A DNA stretch of 10,119 bases from an uncultured Lachnospiraceae bacterium. Its GTDB lineage: Bacteria; Bacillota; Clostridia; Lachnospirales; Lachnospiraceae. Location of the stretch: positions 1 to 10,119 of the forward strand of contig CAKRPI010000084.1 in the NCBI GenBank assembly GCA_934376945.1, read 5' to 3'. Made by a program: the position numbers and the translations under genes. Shown here one piece after another: positions 1-6,173 of the stretch (position 1 is its first letter; every line of letters starts with the position of its first letter). The notes under the pieces are model-generated. The model had not been told where the DNA came from and did not search any database. It was given only the letters and a program-made list of their open reading frames with translations.

Positions 1-76
1 ACAAAATCCCCAAGCCAAGGTATAATGCAAGAAATACACAAATTGGCAACAGGGCAATCCCTCTTCCTTTTCTCAT
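1..76 (-). CDS. Membrane transporter N-terminus, NhaC-type Na+/H+ antiporter-like (partial)
   Basis: Only the first 25 codons are present; the rest lies beyond the left edge. From the ATG at 76 the peptide begins MRKGRGIALLPICVFLALYL and continues GLGIL. A short basic N-terminus is followed by one hydrophobic segment, as expected for the first helix of a polytopic inner-membrane protein. The ALLP-x-x-VFL-x-LYLGLG pattern resembles the start of clostridial NhaC-family sodium/proton antiporters as I remember them, but 25 residues cannot prove the family. The start is supported by AAAGAGG seven to eight bases upstream. It follows rlmD on the same strand after 133 bp with no clear terminator, so either co-transcription or a separate promoter is possible. 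Confidence in a real gene is high; confidence in the family is moderate. Confidence 0.6.
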   Translation of the reverse strand, partial: MRKGRGIALLPICVFLALYLGLGIL

Positions 77-209
77 CTTTCATCCTCTTTCTGCTATAAG
101 CTGTTTATAATTAGCTGTTCTTTGTTCTTTTTTCATACGTATCATGCAAAAAATTTATCCTGCGTAATTTTATCCTATATGTCGTTCTTCTTCCATAAGG
201 CAATTTTTC

Positions 210-1619
210 TCAATGCCGCGACAAAAGAACTACAGTTTCACAATGCACCGTCGAACAGAACATATCAACGCAGCAGGCCTTTTCCACCTTGTATCCGCTG
301 CGGATCAGAACATCAAGATCTCTTGCCAGGCTTGTTGGTTTGCAGGAAATATATACCATGCGCTCTACGCCATAGGCGATGATCTTCGGGAGTGCTTTCG
401 GATGAATGCCGTCGCGCGGAGGATCCAGAACAATGAAATCCGGTTTTTCACTGACTTCATCAAGCACCTTCAGGACATCGCCTGCAAGAAAGCTGCAGTT
501 TGACAGGCCGTTGAGCGCTGCGTTTTCTTTTGCTGCCTCGACAGCCTCCTCGACGATCTCCACACCGATCACTTCTTTTGCCACGGACGCCAGAATCTGG
601 GCGATCGTACCGGTACCGGAATACAGATCAAATACCGTCATATCCTTTGTATCTCCGATGTAATCGCGCGCGGTGCCATAAAGCACCTCCGCACCGAGTG
701 AGTTCGTCTGGAAAAAGGAAAATGGTGTGATTTTAAACCGCAGGCCAAGAATCGTCTCATAGAAATAGTCCTGCCCGTAAAGAATGCGCGTCTCATCGCT
801 TCGCACTACATCTGCAACGGAATCGTTGATGATATGCAAAATGCCGACAATCCTTCCCTCAAGTGGCAATGCACGGATCTGGTCTGCAAGCGGCGTCAGA
901 TCGTACTCTCTCTGGCTCGTCGTTACAAGGTTCACCAAAATCTCACCTGTTGTCTCTGCACGGCGAAGAAGAAGGTGGCGCAGCCAGCCCTCATGGGACA
1001 TTTTATGGTAATACAGGCTTCTGCCCGTCTGATCCTTCTGCTCAATCTCCTGAAAATATGCAAGCACGCATTTCAGGATCTCCGTCATATCTGAATGCAC
1101 GATCTTACATTCTGAGGCAGTCAGCACATCATACGTGCTCCCCTTTTTGTGCAGTCCGAGTGAGAGCGGACCATCCTTATATTCATCTCCAAAGGAGAAT
1201 TCCATCTTGTTGCGGTATGCAAACTCTTTGGGACTGCCCTTGATCCCCTCAAACACATAGTCCGGTTCTCCGGCATCGTTCGTCTGTCCTGCCCCTGCGA
1301 TCGCCGTATCAAGAAGCTGCTTCACCTGATCTGCCTTCATCTTCAGCTGATCTTCATATTGCATAGTCTGATACATACAGCCTCCGCACTGCGGAAAAAT
1401 ACTACAGACCGGATCTCTTTTTTCCAAAGGGGATTTTTCCAGAACCTCCAGCAGCCTGCCTTCCATCTGATTTTTCCGTTTTTTGTTGATCTGGAACCGG
1501 ATCTTCTGACCCGGAATTCCGTTTTTGACCGTCACCGTACCTTCTTCCGTAATGACTCTTCCTTTATTTGGAAAATCCACTCTTTCGATCACACCTTCTA
1601 AGATATCACCCTTTTTCAT
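210..1619 (-). CDS. rlmD: 23S rRNA (uracil-5-)-methyltransferase RlmD/RumA family
   Basis: This enzyme transfers a methyl group from S-adenosylmethionine to C5 of a 23S rRNA uridine (U1939 in E. coli; the B. subtilis homologue RlmCD also methylates U747). The 469 residues contain an N-terminal TRAM-like RNA-binding domain (about 1-60), Fe-S ligand cysteines C72, C78 and C81 with C171 the likely fourth, a SAM-binding motif FDLYSGTGT (330-338), motif LDPPRDGIHP (398-407), and the catalytic cysteine C426 in YISCKP. Glu461 lies 35 residues after C426, the same spacing as the catalytic Cys and general-base Glu of E. coli RumA (C389/E424). Length is typical. The start is backed by GGAAAGGAAGC just upstream. 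A strong hairpin terminator ends only 20 bp before the start codon, so expression probably relies on read-through from the pcrA side. Family assignment is secure; the exact target uridine(s) are inferred. Confidence 0.95.
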   Translation of the reverse strand: MKKGDILEGVIERVDFPNKGRVITEEGTVTVKNGIPGQKIRFQINKKRKNQMEGRLLEVLEKSPLEKRDPVCSIFPQCGGCMYQTMQYEDQLKMKADQVKQLLDTAIAGAGQTNDAGEPDYVFEGIKGSPKEFAYRNKMEFSFGDEYKDGPLSLGLHKKGSTYDVLTASECKIVHSDMTEILKCVLAYFQEIEQKDQTGRSLYYHKMSHEGWLRHLLLRRAETTGEILVNLVTTSQREYDLTPLADQIRALPLEGRIVGILHIINDSVADVVRSDETRILYGQDYFYETILGLRFKITPFSFFQTNSLGAEVLYGTARDYIGDTKDMTVFDLYSGTGTIAQILASVAKEVIGVEIVEEAVEAAKENAALNGLSNCSFLAGDVLKVLDEVSEKPDFIVLDPPRDGIHPKALPKIIAYGVERMVYISCKPTSLARDLDVLIRSGYKVEKACCVDMFCSTVHCETVVLLSRH

Positions 1620-1639
1620 CTCTGCTTCCTTTCCTGACC

Positions 1640-1672
1640 AAAAATGAGCAGGTGCCTTCCGGCCGCCTGCCC
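1640..1672 (-). terminator. Rho-independent terminator between acidic-protein gene and rlmD
   Basis: Read on the minus strand, GGGCAGG-CG-GCC-GGAA-GGC-A-CCTGCTC forms a GC-rich hairpin: a 7-bp outer stem with one G-U pair, a small CG/A internal loop, a 3-bp inner stem and a GGAA tetraloop. It is followed by ATTTTTGG. It begins 25 bp after the acidic-protein stop codon. The T run is only five bases and ends 20 bp before the rlmD start codon, so termination may be partial. Confidence 0.75.
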
Positions 1673-1697
1673 ATCAATGTTTTTTGTTTTATTCGTT

Positions 1698-2042
1698 TTA
1701 TTCTTCCTCTGAAGTCTCTTCTGACTCTTCGGATTCCTCTTTTGCTTCCGGAGCAGCTTCCTCTTTTGCTTCTTCCTTTACTTCCGGAGCGGCTTCTTTT
1801 TCTTCTTTTCCCATTTCCGGGAAGTCATCATCATCGAAGAAATCATCGAAATCATCTTCGAAATCATCCTCATCATCAAAATCTTCCAGATAATCCGGTG
1901 CAAAGTAACGATATACTGCGTATGCGATGCCTGCCACTGCAGCTACTGCGCCTACAATTGCAAGAATCCAGAGTACGGTATTTTTATTTTTGTCTTCGTC
2001 TCTTTTCTTTAATACTTCCATAAGTTCATCGATTTTAACCAT
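1698..2042 (-). CDS. Small membrane-anchored, highly acidic protein of unknown function
   Basis: This 114-residue protein has no recognised family. A short charged N-terminus (1-21, MVKIDELMEVLKKRDEDKNK) is followed by a single transmembrane helix at about 22-44, then a tail of about 70 residues that is almost entirely Asp, Glu, Phe and Lys. Residues 54-75 form a D/E/F block. Residues 82-103 contain two EAAPE-x-KEE units offset by 12 residues, matched in the DNA by cttccggagc repeats at 1745 and 1781 (36 bp apart). No signal-peptidase site is evident; since the N-terminus carries both charges, orientation is uncertain. The start at 2042 is chosen over in-frame GTG 2129 because GGAAAGGACGTG lies just upstream and a promoter lies between the two. 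It lies between pcrA and rlmD. The tail could bind cations or basic partners, but that is speculation. Confidence 0.85.
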   Translation of the reverse strand: MVKIDELMEVLKKRDEDKNKNTVLWILAIVGAVAAVAGIAYAVYRYFAPDYLEDFDDEDDFEDDFDDFFDDDDFPEMGKEEKEAAPEVKEEAKEEAAPEAKEESEESEETSEEE

Positions 2043-2059
2043 TTTTTCACGTCCTTTCC

Positions 2060-2121
2060 GGTACAGATCGCTCTGTCCTGTAAATTGCTGCTCTCTTTGC
2101 AGCCTTTTCCATAGTATAGCA
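2060..2121 (-). promoter_or_regulatory. Extended -10 promoter and leader hairpin of the acidic-protein gene
   Basis: On the minus strand, TGC-TATACT (2121-2113) is an extended -10 element. The corresponding -35 region is poor (TAGTAA at 17-bp spacing), as often seen when the TGn extension is present. Predicted transcription start is near 2106, giving a leader of about 64 nt. The leader holds a small hairpin, ACAGA-GCGA-TCTGT with a GNRA-type loop (2076-2063), flanked by pairing GG and CC, just upstream of the ribosome site GGAAAGGA. The pcrA reading frame ends 45 bp upstream of the -10. Confidence 0.55.
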
Positions 2122-2166
2122 CATTCCACCGTATTTTACTATAAAAACTTTGCAATCTGAATGGGA

Positions 2167-4398
2167 TTAATTCTCCGTTTTCACCAACTTTGCAAACGAT
2201 GCAAACATCTTTTTAATACCGACCCGGTCAAAATTAACAGTCACTTCGTAATCTCTTCCGCCTTCTGCGATATTCATAACCGTTCCTGTGCCAAATTTAA
2301 TGTGACGCACACGATCGCCGACACTGTAGCTTAAACCATCTGATTTTTTGACTTCAAACTGCTGCTGTGCCATGATCTTCGTCTTGAAATTCTCCCGCAT
2401 CTGCCGGTAAGCAGCATGTGCTTTTGTCTCCGGAAGTTCCTTTTTTTCTTTCTGAGGCATTTTGGCACGCTCATTTTCTGCCATAAATTCCTCCGGAATA
2501 TCCTCCACAAAGCGTGATACACGATTGTAGTGAATCTCCCCGCGAACCATCCGCTGCTTTGCACTGGTCAGGAACAGATTCGTGCGCGCACGTGTAATTC
2601 CGACGTAGCAAAGACGCCGCTCCTCCTCCAGCTCACTCTCATCCTCAGAAGAAATACTGATATAGCTCGGAAATACACCATCCTCCATACCGACCATGAA
2701 GACAACCGGAAATTCCAGACCCTTGGCACTGTGCAGCGTCATCATCACTACGTGATCAGAATCCTCCTCCAGACTGTCGATATCCGCTACAAGCGCAACT
2801 TCCTCAAGGAAACCGTCCAGGGTCGGATTCTCTGTTTTTTCATCGTATAGTGCCGCTTTATTTAAAAGCTCATCCACATTGGCCATGCGGTCCAGCGCCT
2901 CATCGGTACCTTCCGACTGCAGCTCTTTCATGTATCCCGTCTGCTCCAGAATATCCTCGATCAGCGTCTTTACCTTGTAAAATTCCTGCTTTGTGCGCAG
3001 CACCTGAATCATCTGTACAAAGGTCTGCAGCTTTGATACGCTCTTTCCAATACCCGGGATCGTCTCAGCTACGCGCAGGGCATCATAAAAGCTTGCACCG
3101 TGCTCCGTCGCATAATCCTGTACCCGGCTGATCGTTGTCGCACCGATTCCGCGCTTCGGCACATTGATAATCCTGCGTACAGCCAGATCATCCCTTCCAT
3201 TTGCGATTGTTTTTAAATAGGCAATTACATCCTTGATCTCTTTTCTGGAGTAGAAATTTACGCCGCCGACAATCTTATACGGTACGTTTGCATACAAAAA
3301 TTTTTCCTCAAACATACGCGACTGCGCATTTGTCCGGTAAAGAATGGCACAGTCACCGTACTTCCATTTGCCTGCACCTACCTTCTGGCTGATCATGCCG
3401 GCTACGTATTCCGCCTCCTCAAAGCTGTTCATAAACTGCCGGAACCGGATCTTCTCTCCGTCTCCATTGGCCGTCCACAGGGTCTTTTCCTTCCTGCCTT
3501 TGTTATGGCTGATAACCGCATTTGCAGCATTTAAGATATTCTGGGTGGAGCGGTAATTCTGTTCCAGACGAATGACCTTTGCGTCCGGGAAAAACTCCTC
3601 AAAGTTCAGGATATTTCCAATATTGGCACCGCGGAATTTATAGATCGACTGATCGTCATCACCTACCACGCAGAGATTTCTGTACTTTGCCGCAAGCAAA
3701 CTCACCAGCTTAAACTGCACGGTATTCGTGTCCTGATACTCGTCCACCATGATAAAACGGAAACGCTCCTGATACTGCTCAAGCACCTCCGGGCAGCTCT
3801 GAAACAGTTCCACAGTCCGGCAGATCAGATCGTCAAAATCAAGCGCATTATTCTCAAAAAGCTGGCGCTGATATTCTTTGTAAACCTCTGCCACCTTCTG
3901 CATCCGCTGATCTCCCTGCGCCTTCTGCACATAATCAGACGGCGAGAGCATCTCATCCTTTGCAGCCGAAATTTCTGCCATGAAAAAACGCTCCCGGTAC
4001 AGCTTTGTATCGATCTGCAGCCGTTTGCAGATCTCTTTGATCACTGATTTCTGATCCTCACTGTCATAAATTGTAAAATTGTTTGCAAATCCGATCCGGT
4101 CAATATACCGGCGAAGAATCCGCACGCATGTGCTGTGAAAGGTTGCTACCCAGACACCGCCAAGGGATCCTCCCAGCATTGCCTCCACACGATCCCGCAT
4201 CTCTCCGGCAGCCTTGTTTGTAAATGTGATCGCCATGATATTCCATGGATCCACTCCCTTTTCCTCGATCAGCCAGGCTACGCGGTGTGTCAGCACACGT
4301 GTCTTTCCTGATCCGGCTCCGGCCAGGATCAGAAGCGGTCCCTCATAATGGCAGACAGCTTCATACTGCTGCGGATTTAACATATCATATTTTCCCAT
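2167..4398 (-). CDS. pcrA: ATP-dependent DNA helicase PcrA (UvrD/Rep superfamily 1A)
   Basis: PcrA is a 3'-to-5' DNA helicase used in repair, in removing recombination intermediates and in replication-transcription conflicts. At 743 residues it has the full domain set: Q motif LNPQQYEAV (7-15), Walker A GAGSGKT (27-33), motif Ia TFTNKAAGEM (58-67), Walker B DEYQDTN (219-225), motif III GDDDQSIYKFRGA (246-258), motif IV NYRS (281-284), motif V TLHSAKGLEFPVV (554-566) and motif VI VGITRART (599-606). The C-terminal GDRVRHIKFGTGTV region (694-707 onward) is the Tudor-like domain that contacts RNA polymerase in studied PcrA proteins. The start is supported by AGAGGAGA directly upstream. It follows a 76-codon gene after 14 bp, so the two are probably co-transcribed. 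No ligA or pcrB lies next to it in this window, unlike in Bacillus. Confidence 0.98.
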   Translation of the reverse strand: MGKYDMLNPQQYEAVCHYEGPLLILAGAGSGKTRVLTHRVAWLIEEKGVDPWNIMAITFTNKAAGEMRDRVEAMLGGSLGGVWVATFHSTCVRILRRYIDRIGFANNFTIYDSEDQKSVIKEICKRLQIDTKLYRERFFMAEISAAKDEMLSPSDYVQKAQGDQRMQKVAEVYKEYQRQLFENNALDFDDLICRTVELFQSCPEVLEQYQERFRFIMVDEYQDTNTVQFKLVSLLAAKYRNLCVVGDDDQSIYKFRGANIGNILNFEEFFPDAKVIRLEQNYRSTQNILNAANAVISHNKGRKEKTLWTANGDGEKIRFRQFMNSFEEAEYVAGMISQKVGAGKWKYGDCAILYRTNAQSRMFEEKFLYANVPYKIVGGVNFYSRKEIKDVIAYLKTIANGRDDLAVRRIINVPKRGIGATTISRVQDYATEHGASFYDALRVAETIPGIGKSVSKLQTFVQMIQVLRTKQEFYKVKTLIEDILEQTGYMKELQSEGTDEALDRMANVDELLNKAALYDEKTENPTLDGFLEEVALVADIDSLEEDSDHVVMMTLHSAKGLEFPVVFMVGMEDGVFPSYISISSEDESELEEERRLCYVGITRARTNLFLTSAKQRMVRGEIHYNRVSRFVEDIPEEFMAENERAKMPQKEKKELPETKAHAAYRQMRENFKTKIMAQQQFEVKKSDGLSYSVGDRVRHIKFGTGTVMNIAEGGRDYEVTVNFDRVGIKKMFASFAKLVKTEN

Positions 4399-4412
4399 TT
4401 TTTCTCCTCTGT

Positions 4413-4643
4413 CTATTCCTCAAAATCTGCGAACACCGTAAAACCACTGTCATCTGTGCGGACCTCTGCCACCACACCGTCAAACACCTTCAGACGTTCG
4501 CGGTTGCCAAAATTCGCAGACATCGCCACGGCAGGTTCAATCGTATAATACCAGCTCGACGGAAGTACGCCTTCCGTCACATGGATCTTATCGCCCGGCT
4601 TTACGAGACCCTCCCGTTCCATTTTGAATTCCATTCTGCGCAT
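4413..4643 (-). CDS. 76-residue conserved-looking protein of unknown function upstream of pcrA
   Basis: I do not recognise this family. The protein is 76 residues, has no membrane segment or signal, and looks like a small compact beta-rich domain: VKPGDKIHVTEG (15-26), WYYTIEP (31-37), then KVFDGVVAEVRTDDSGFTVFADFEE at the end. The alternation of short hydrophobic strands with charged turns resembles SH3- or Tudor-like small barrels, but that is only an impression. The ATG at 4643 is preferred over an in-frame ATG at 4715 because AAAGGAATAGAT gives a good ribosome site there and 4715 has none. It is the first gene of a likely operon with pcrA, 14 bp apart, which suggests a role linked to DNA metabolism or simply shared transcription. 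Confidence 0.8.
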   Translation of the reverse strand: MRRMEFKMEREGLVKPGDKIHVTEGVLPSSWYYTIEPAVAMSANFGNRERLKVFDGVVAEVRTDDSGFTVFADFEE

Positions 4644-4736
4644 ATCTATTCCTTTCTGCTGCGGCTCTTCGCTTTTCCAAATACCTCTTCCTTGTTGTCC
4701 TTGTAAAGCGGACATTCGCAGTTTTTTGCCCTATTT

Positions 4737-4765
4737 ATTCTACCTGATTCGTCCTGTTTACGCAA
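4737..4765 (-). promoter_or_regulatory. Probable sigma-A promoter of the 76-aa gene and pcrA
   Basis: On the minus strand TTGCGT (4765-4760) and TAGAAT (4742-4737) are separated by exactly 17 bp. The -10 matches consensus at five of six positions; the -35 keeps only TTG. Predicted start is near 4730, leaving a leader of about 87 nt that contains a short TGTCC/GGACA inverted repeat. It is divergent from the DUF1836 promoter, with about 47 bp between the two -35 boxes. Confidence 0.55.
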
Positions 4766-4811
4766 GTGCATCTGTTTCGAAAAAGATTTTTCCGATATGG
4801 TTATTTTTATC

Positions 4812-4840
4812 TTGTCATCTGGTATTAAAGACTATATAAT
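4812..4840 (+). promoter_or_regulatory. Near-consensus sigma-A promoter of the DUF1836 gene
   Basis: TTGTCA (4812-4817) and a perfect TATAAT (4835-4840) are separated by 17 bp. This is the strongest promoter match in the window. Predicted transcription start is near 4847, within the left arm of the dyad that follows. Confidence 0.8.
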
Positions 4841-4843
4841 AAT

Positions 4844-4879
4844 TTGGGGATCAAATAGAAAATTTCTATTTTTTCCCAA
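4844..4879 (+). promoter_or_regulatory. Dyad / 5' leader stem-loop before the DUF1836 gene
   Basis: AAATAGAAA (4853-4861) and TTTCTATTT (4863-4871) form a perfect 9-bp inverted repeat around one central base. It is flanked by TTGGGGA (4844-4850) and TTCCCAA (4873-4879), which also pair with one G-U. It begins at the predicted transcription start and ends 6 bp before the ribosome site. It could be an operator for a dimeric regulator (perhaps the DUF1836 product itself) or a 5' mRNA stem-loop. The run of T at its 3' arm is followed by CCC, so it is not a good terminator. Confidence 0.5.
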
Positions 4880-4900
4880 CATCTAAGAGAGGTGACGCAT

Positions 4901-5518
4901 GTGAAACAGGATTACACAAAAATCCTTACGGACATTCTTGGGAATCTGATTCATCTGAATCACATTCAGCCGTCAGAGATCCCACATATTAACTTGTATA
5001 TGGATCAGGTCACGGGCTTTATGGAAGAACATTTAAGTAATTCCAAGCGCTTTGACGATGATAAAATTCTTACCAAAACCATGATCAACAATTATGCCAA
5101 AAACAAGCTGCTTCCTCCCCCGGAGAAAAAGCGTTACTCCAAGGAGCACATGTATATGCTGATTTTCATTTATTATCTGAAGAGCTTTCTTCCTCTGACT
5201 GACATCCAGACCATTTTAAAGCCCATCAGCGATCAGTTCTTTGGCAGTGATGATGGATTTTGTATGGAAGATATTTATCAGGAGGTCTTCCGCCTCGGTG
5301 AAGAAAATATATCTGACATCGGCCGCGATATTCTCGCGAATTTTCATACTGCCGCTAATTCTTTTGACGACTATGAGGGTGAAGACCAGGATACACTTCA
5401 GATTTTTGCTTTTATCTGCCTGCTCAGCTTCGATATTTACCTGAAAAAGGAAGTCATAGAGCAGCTGATCGACGCAATTAATAAGGACAACAATAATAAG
5501 GATAAGAGAAAATCCTGA
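4901..5518 (+). CDS. DUF1836 family protein, MerR-like helix-turn-helix
   Basis: This 205-residue protein matches the DUF1836 pattern: around residues 57-92 the segment LTKTMINNYAKNKLLPPPEKKRYS (split by motif: TKTMINNYAK, then KLLPPPEKKRY, then HMYMLIFIYYLK) is a winged-helix DNA-binding region related to MerR. The remainder is helical and acidic, with a C-terminal NKDNNNKDKRKS tail. The family is common in Clostridia and its biological role is not established; a transcription factor is the natural inference. GTG at 4901 is chosen because AGAGAGG lies eight bases upstream. An in-frame GTG at 4892 overlaps that ribosome site. An out-of-frame ATG overlaps the chosen start and is followed at once by TGA. 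It is the only plus-strand gene, with its own strong promoter and terminator, so it is a single-gene unit. Confidence 0.9.
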   Translation: MKQDYTKILTDILGNLIHLNHIQPSEIPHINLYMDQVTGFMEEHLSNSKRFDDDKILTKTMINNYAKNKLLPPPEKKRYSKEHMYMLIFIYYLKSFLPLTDIQTILKPISDQFFGSDDGFCMEDIYQEVFRLGEENISDIGRDILANFHTAANSFDDYEGEDQDTLQIFAFICLLSFDIYLKKEVIEQLIDAINKDNNNKDKRKS

Positions 5519-5531
5519 TAGAAAATCCTGA
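5507..5531. repeat. Tandem 13-bp duplication across the DUF1836 stop codon
   Basis: AGAAAATCCTGA occurs at 5507-5518 and again at 5520-5531, a 13-bp tandem duplication with 12 of 12 compared bases identical. It spans the stop codon. The protein end is unaffected because the first copy already contains the TGA. Probably a slippage product. Confidence 0.7.
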
Positions 5532-5536
5532 AATGA

Positions 5537-5580
5537 CAGAGATAAAAAACAGGGGTCTTTGCCCCTGTTTTTTATCTCTG
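5537..5580. terminator. Bidirectional Rho-independent terminator between convergent genes
   Basis: CAGAGATAAAAAACAGGGG (5537-5555) and its exact reverse complement (5562-5580) form a perfect 19-bp inverted repeat around a 6-nt loop. The CAGGGG core of the stem is flanked by A6 on one side and T6 on the other, so both strands read a GC hairpin followed by T6. It begins 18 bp after the DUF1836 stop and 52 bp beyond the yerC stop, serving both. A weaker second hairpin (5589-5609, followed by T's on the minus strand) may assist termination of yerC. Confidence 0.92.
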
Positions 5581-5632
5581 CCAAGAAAACTGCCGCTTCT
5601 GTAAGCAGTGAGTCCGTACTGCACATTTTGCA

Positions 5633-5959
5633 CTATTCTTCCGACTCTTCCTCCGGCTGACTGCCCTGCTCCTTTTCCTTCAGACGGCTAAAGACCATCT
5701 CATATCCGTCATTTCCGTAGTTCAAAGAACGATTGACACGGCTGATCGTTGCTGTGGATGCGCCGGTCTTTTCTGCGATTTCCAGATAAGTTTTCTTTTC
5801 CTTGAGCATATACGCTACTTCAAATCTCTGAGACAAAGAAAGCAGTTCGTTTACTGTGCAGACATCTTCAAAAAAGGTATAACACTCCTCTTTATCTTTC
5901 AGACACAGGATTGCTTCAAACAGTCCGTCCACCGCCTCTGTCCGTATTTTCTTACTCAT
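5633..5959 (-). CDS. yerC: YerC/YecD-family TrpR-like transcriptional regulator
   Basis: This 108-residue protein belongs to the YerC/YecD family of small all-helical DNA-binding proteins related to the tryptophan repressor. The diagnostic region is residues 31-85: EDVCTVNELLSLSQRFEVAY, then a helix-turn-helix with TYLEIAEKTGASTATISRV (57-75) and RSLNYGNDGY (77-86). The last 15 residues are a Glu/Ser-rich tail. Family members lack an established ligand, and tryptophan binding should not be assumed. ATG 5959 is preferred over an in-frame start at 5980 because GAGAGGG lies eight bases upstream. It has its own promoter and ends at the shared bidirectional terminator, so it is transcribed alone. 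In Bacillus subtilis yerC also lies near pcrA. Confidence 0.93.
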   Translation of the reverse strand: MSKKIRTEAVDGLFEAILCLKDKEECYTFFEDVCTVNELLSLSQRFEVAYMLKEKKTYLEIAEKTGASTATISRVNRSLNYGNDGYEMVFSRLKEKEQGSQPEEESEE

Positions 5960-6003
5960 ATACGTTACCCTCTCATGCAAATATAGTTGGCTATGCCTCT
6001 TCT

Positions 6004-6035
6004 ATCTTAACACGTTGCTTTAGTGCTGTAAAGCA
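6004..6035 (-). promoter_or_regulatory. yerC promoter with overlapping inverted repeat
   Basis: On the minus strand TTTACA (6032-6027) and TAAGAT (6009-6004) are 17 bp apart, giving a predicted start near 5997 and a leader of about 38 nt. The -35 lies inside a perfect 7-bp inverted repeat, TGCTTTA-N6-TAAAGCA (6035-6016). The position would suit an operator, possibly for autoregulation by the TrpR-like product; this is inferred. Confidence 0.5.
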
Positions 6036-6173
6036 GTTTATTTTAAAAAACATCATCATTATTTTTCTTTCGTACGCAGACAGAAAACACTTATTCGCGC
6101 CAAAAAGACTTTCAAAAATCAGAAAGAATAAAGCAGAAATTACCGGCAGTATATGAGTAATCAGAATCACTTC

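Noticed and set aside
77..209. Possible terminator or promoter between rlmD and the membrane-protein gene
   Set aside because: Imperfect CCTTATG/CATATAGG pairing has no T run after it, and no -35/-10 pair with good spacing stood out.
1800..1880. Repeated gaaatcatc/tcatcatc units that resemble a short tandem array
   Set aside because: They simply encode the Asp/Phe/Glu stretch of the acidic protein; there are no regular spacers, so it is not a CRISPR or structural repeat.
1568..2023. A 151-codon plus-strand frame across the rlmD start and acidic gene
   Set aside because: Its Leu/Pro/His-rich composition is what the complement of Glu/Asp codons gives; no start signals.
2043..2129. N-terminal extension of the acidic protein to GTG 2129
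   Set aside because: The extended -10 promoter lies inside the extension and a strong ribosome site precedes ATG 2042.
2146..2195. Direct repeat AACTTTGCAA at 2146-2155 and 2186-2195 around the pcrA stop
   Set aside because: One copy is coding (FAKL end of PcrA) and the repeat is only 10 bp; no inverted partner or terminator is formed. Probably chance.
5216..5626. A 136-codon minus-strand frame opposite the DUF1836 gene
   Set aside because: It starts at the terminator region and would be read through the hairpin; the plus-strand frame shows the DUF1836 motif, promoter and ribosome site.
6090..6140. Possible terminator after cyuA (CTTTC-N8-GAAAG then TCTTTTT on the minus strand)
   Set aside because: The stem is only five pairs, mostly A-T, and would be unstable; not strong enough to list.
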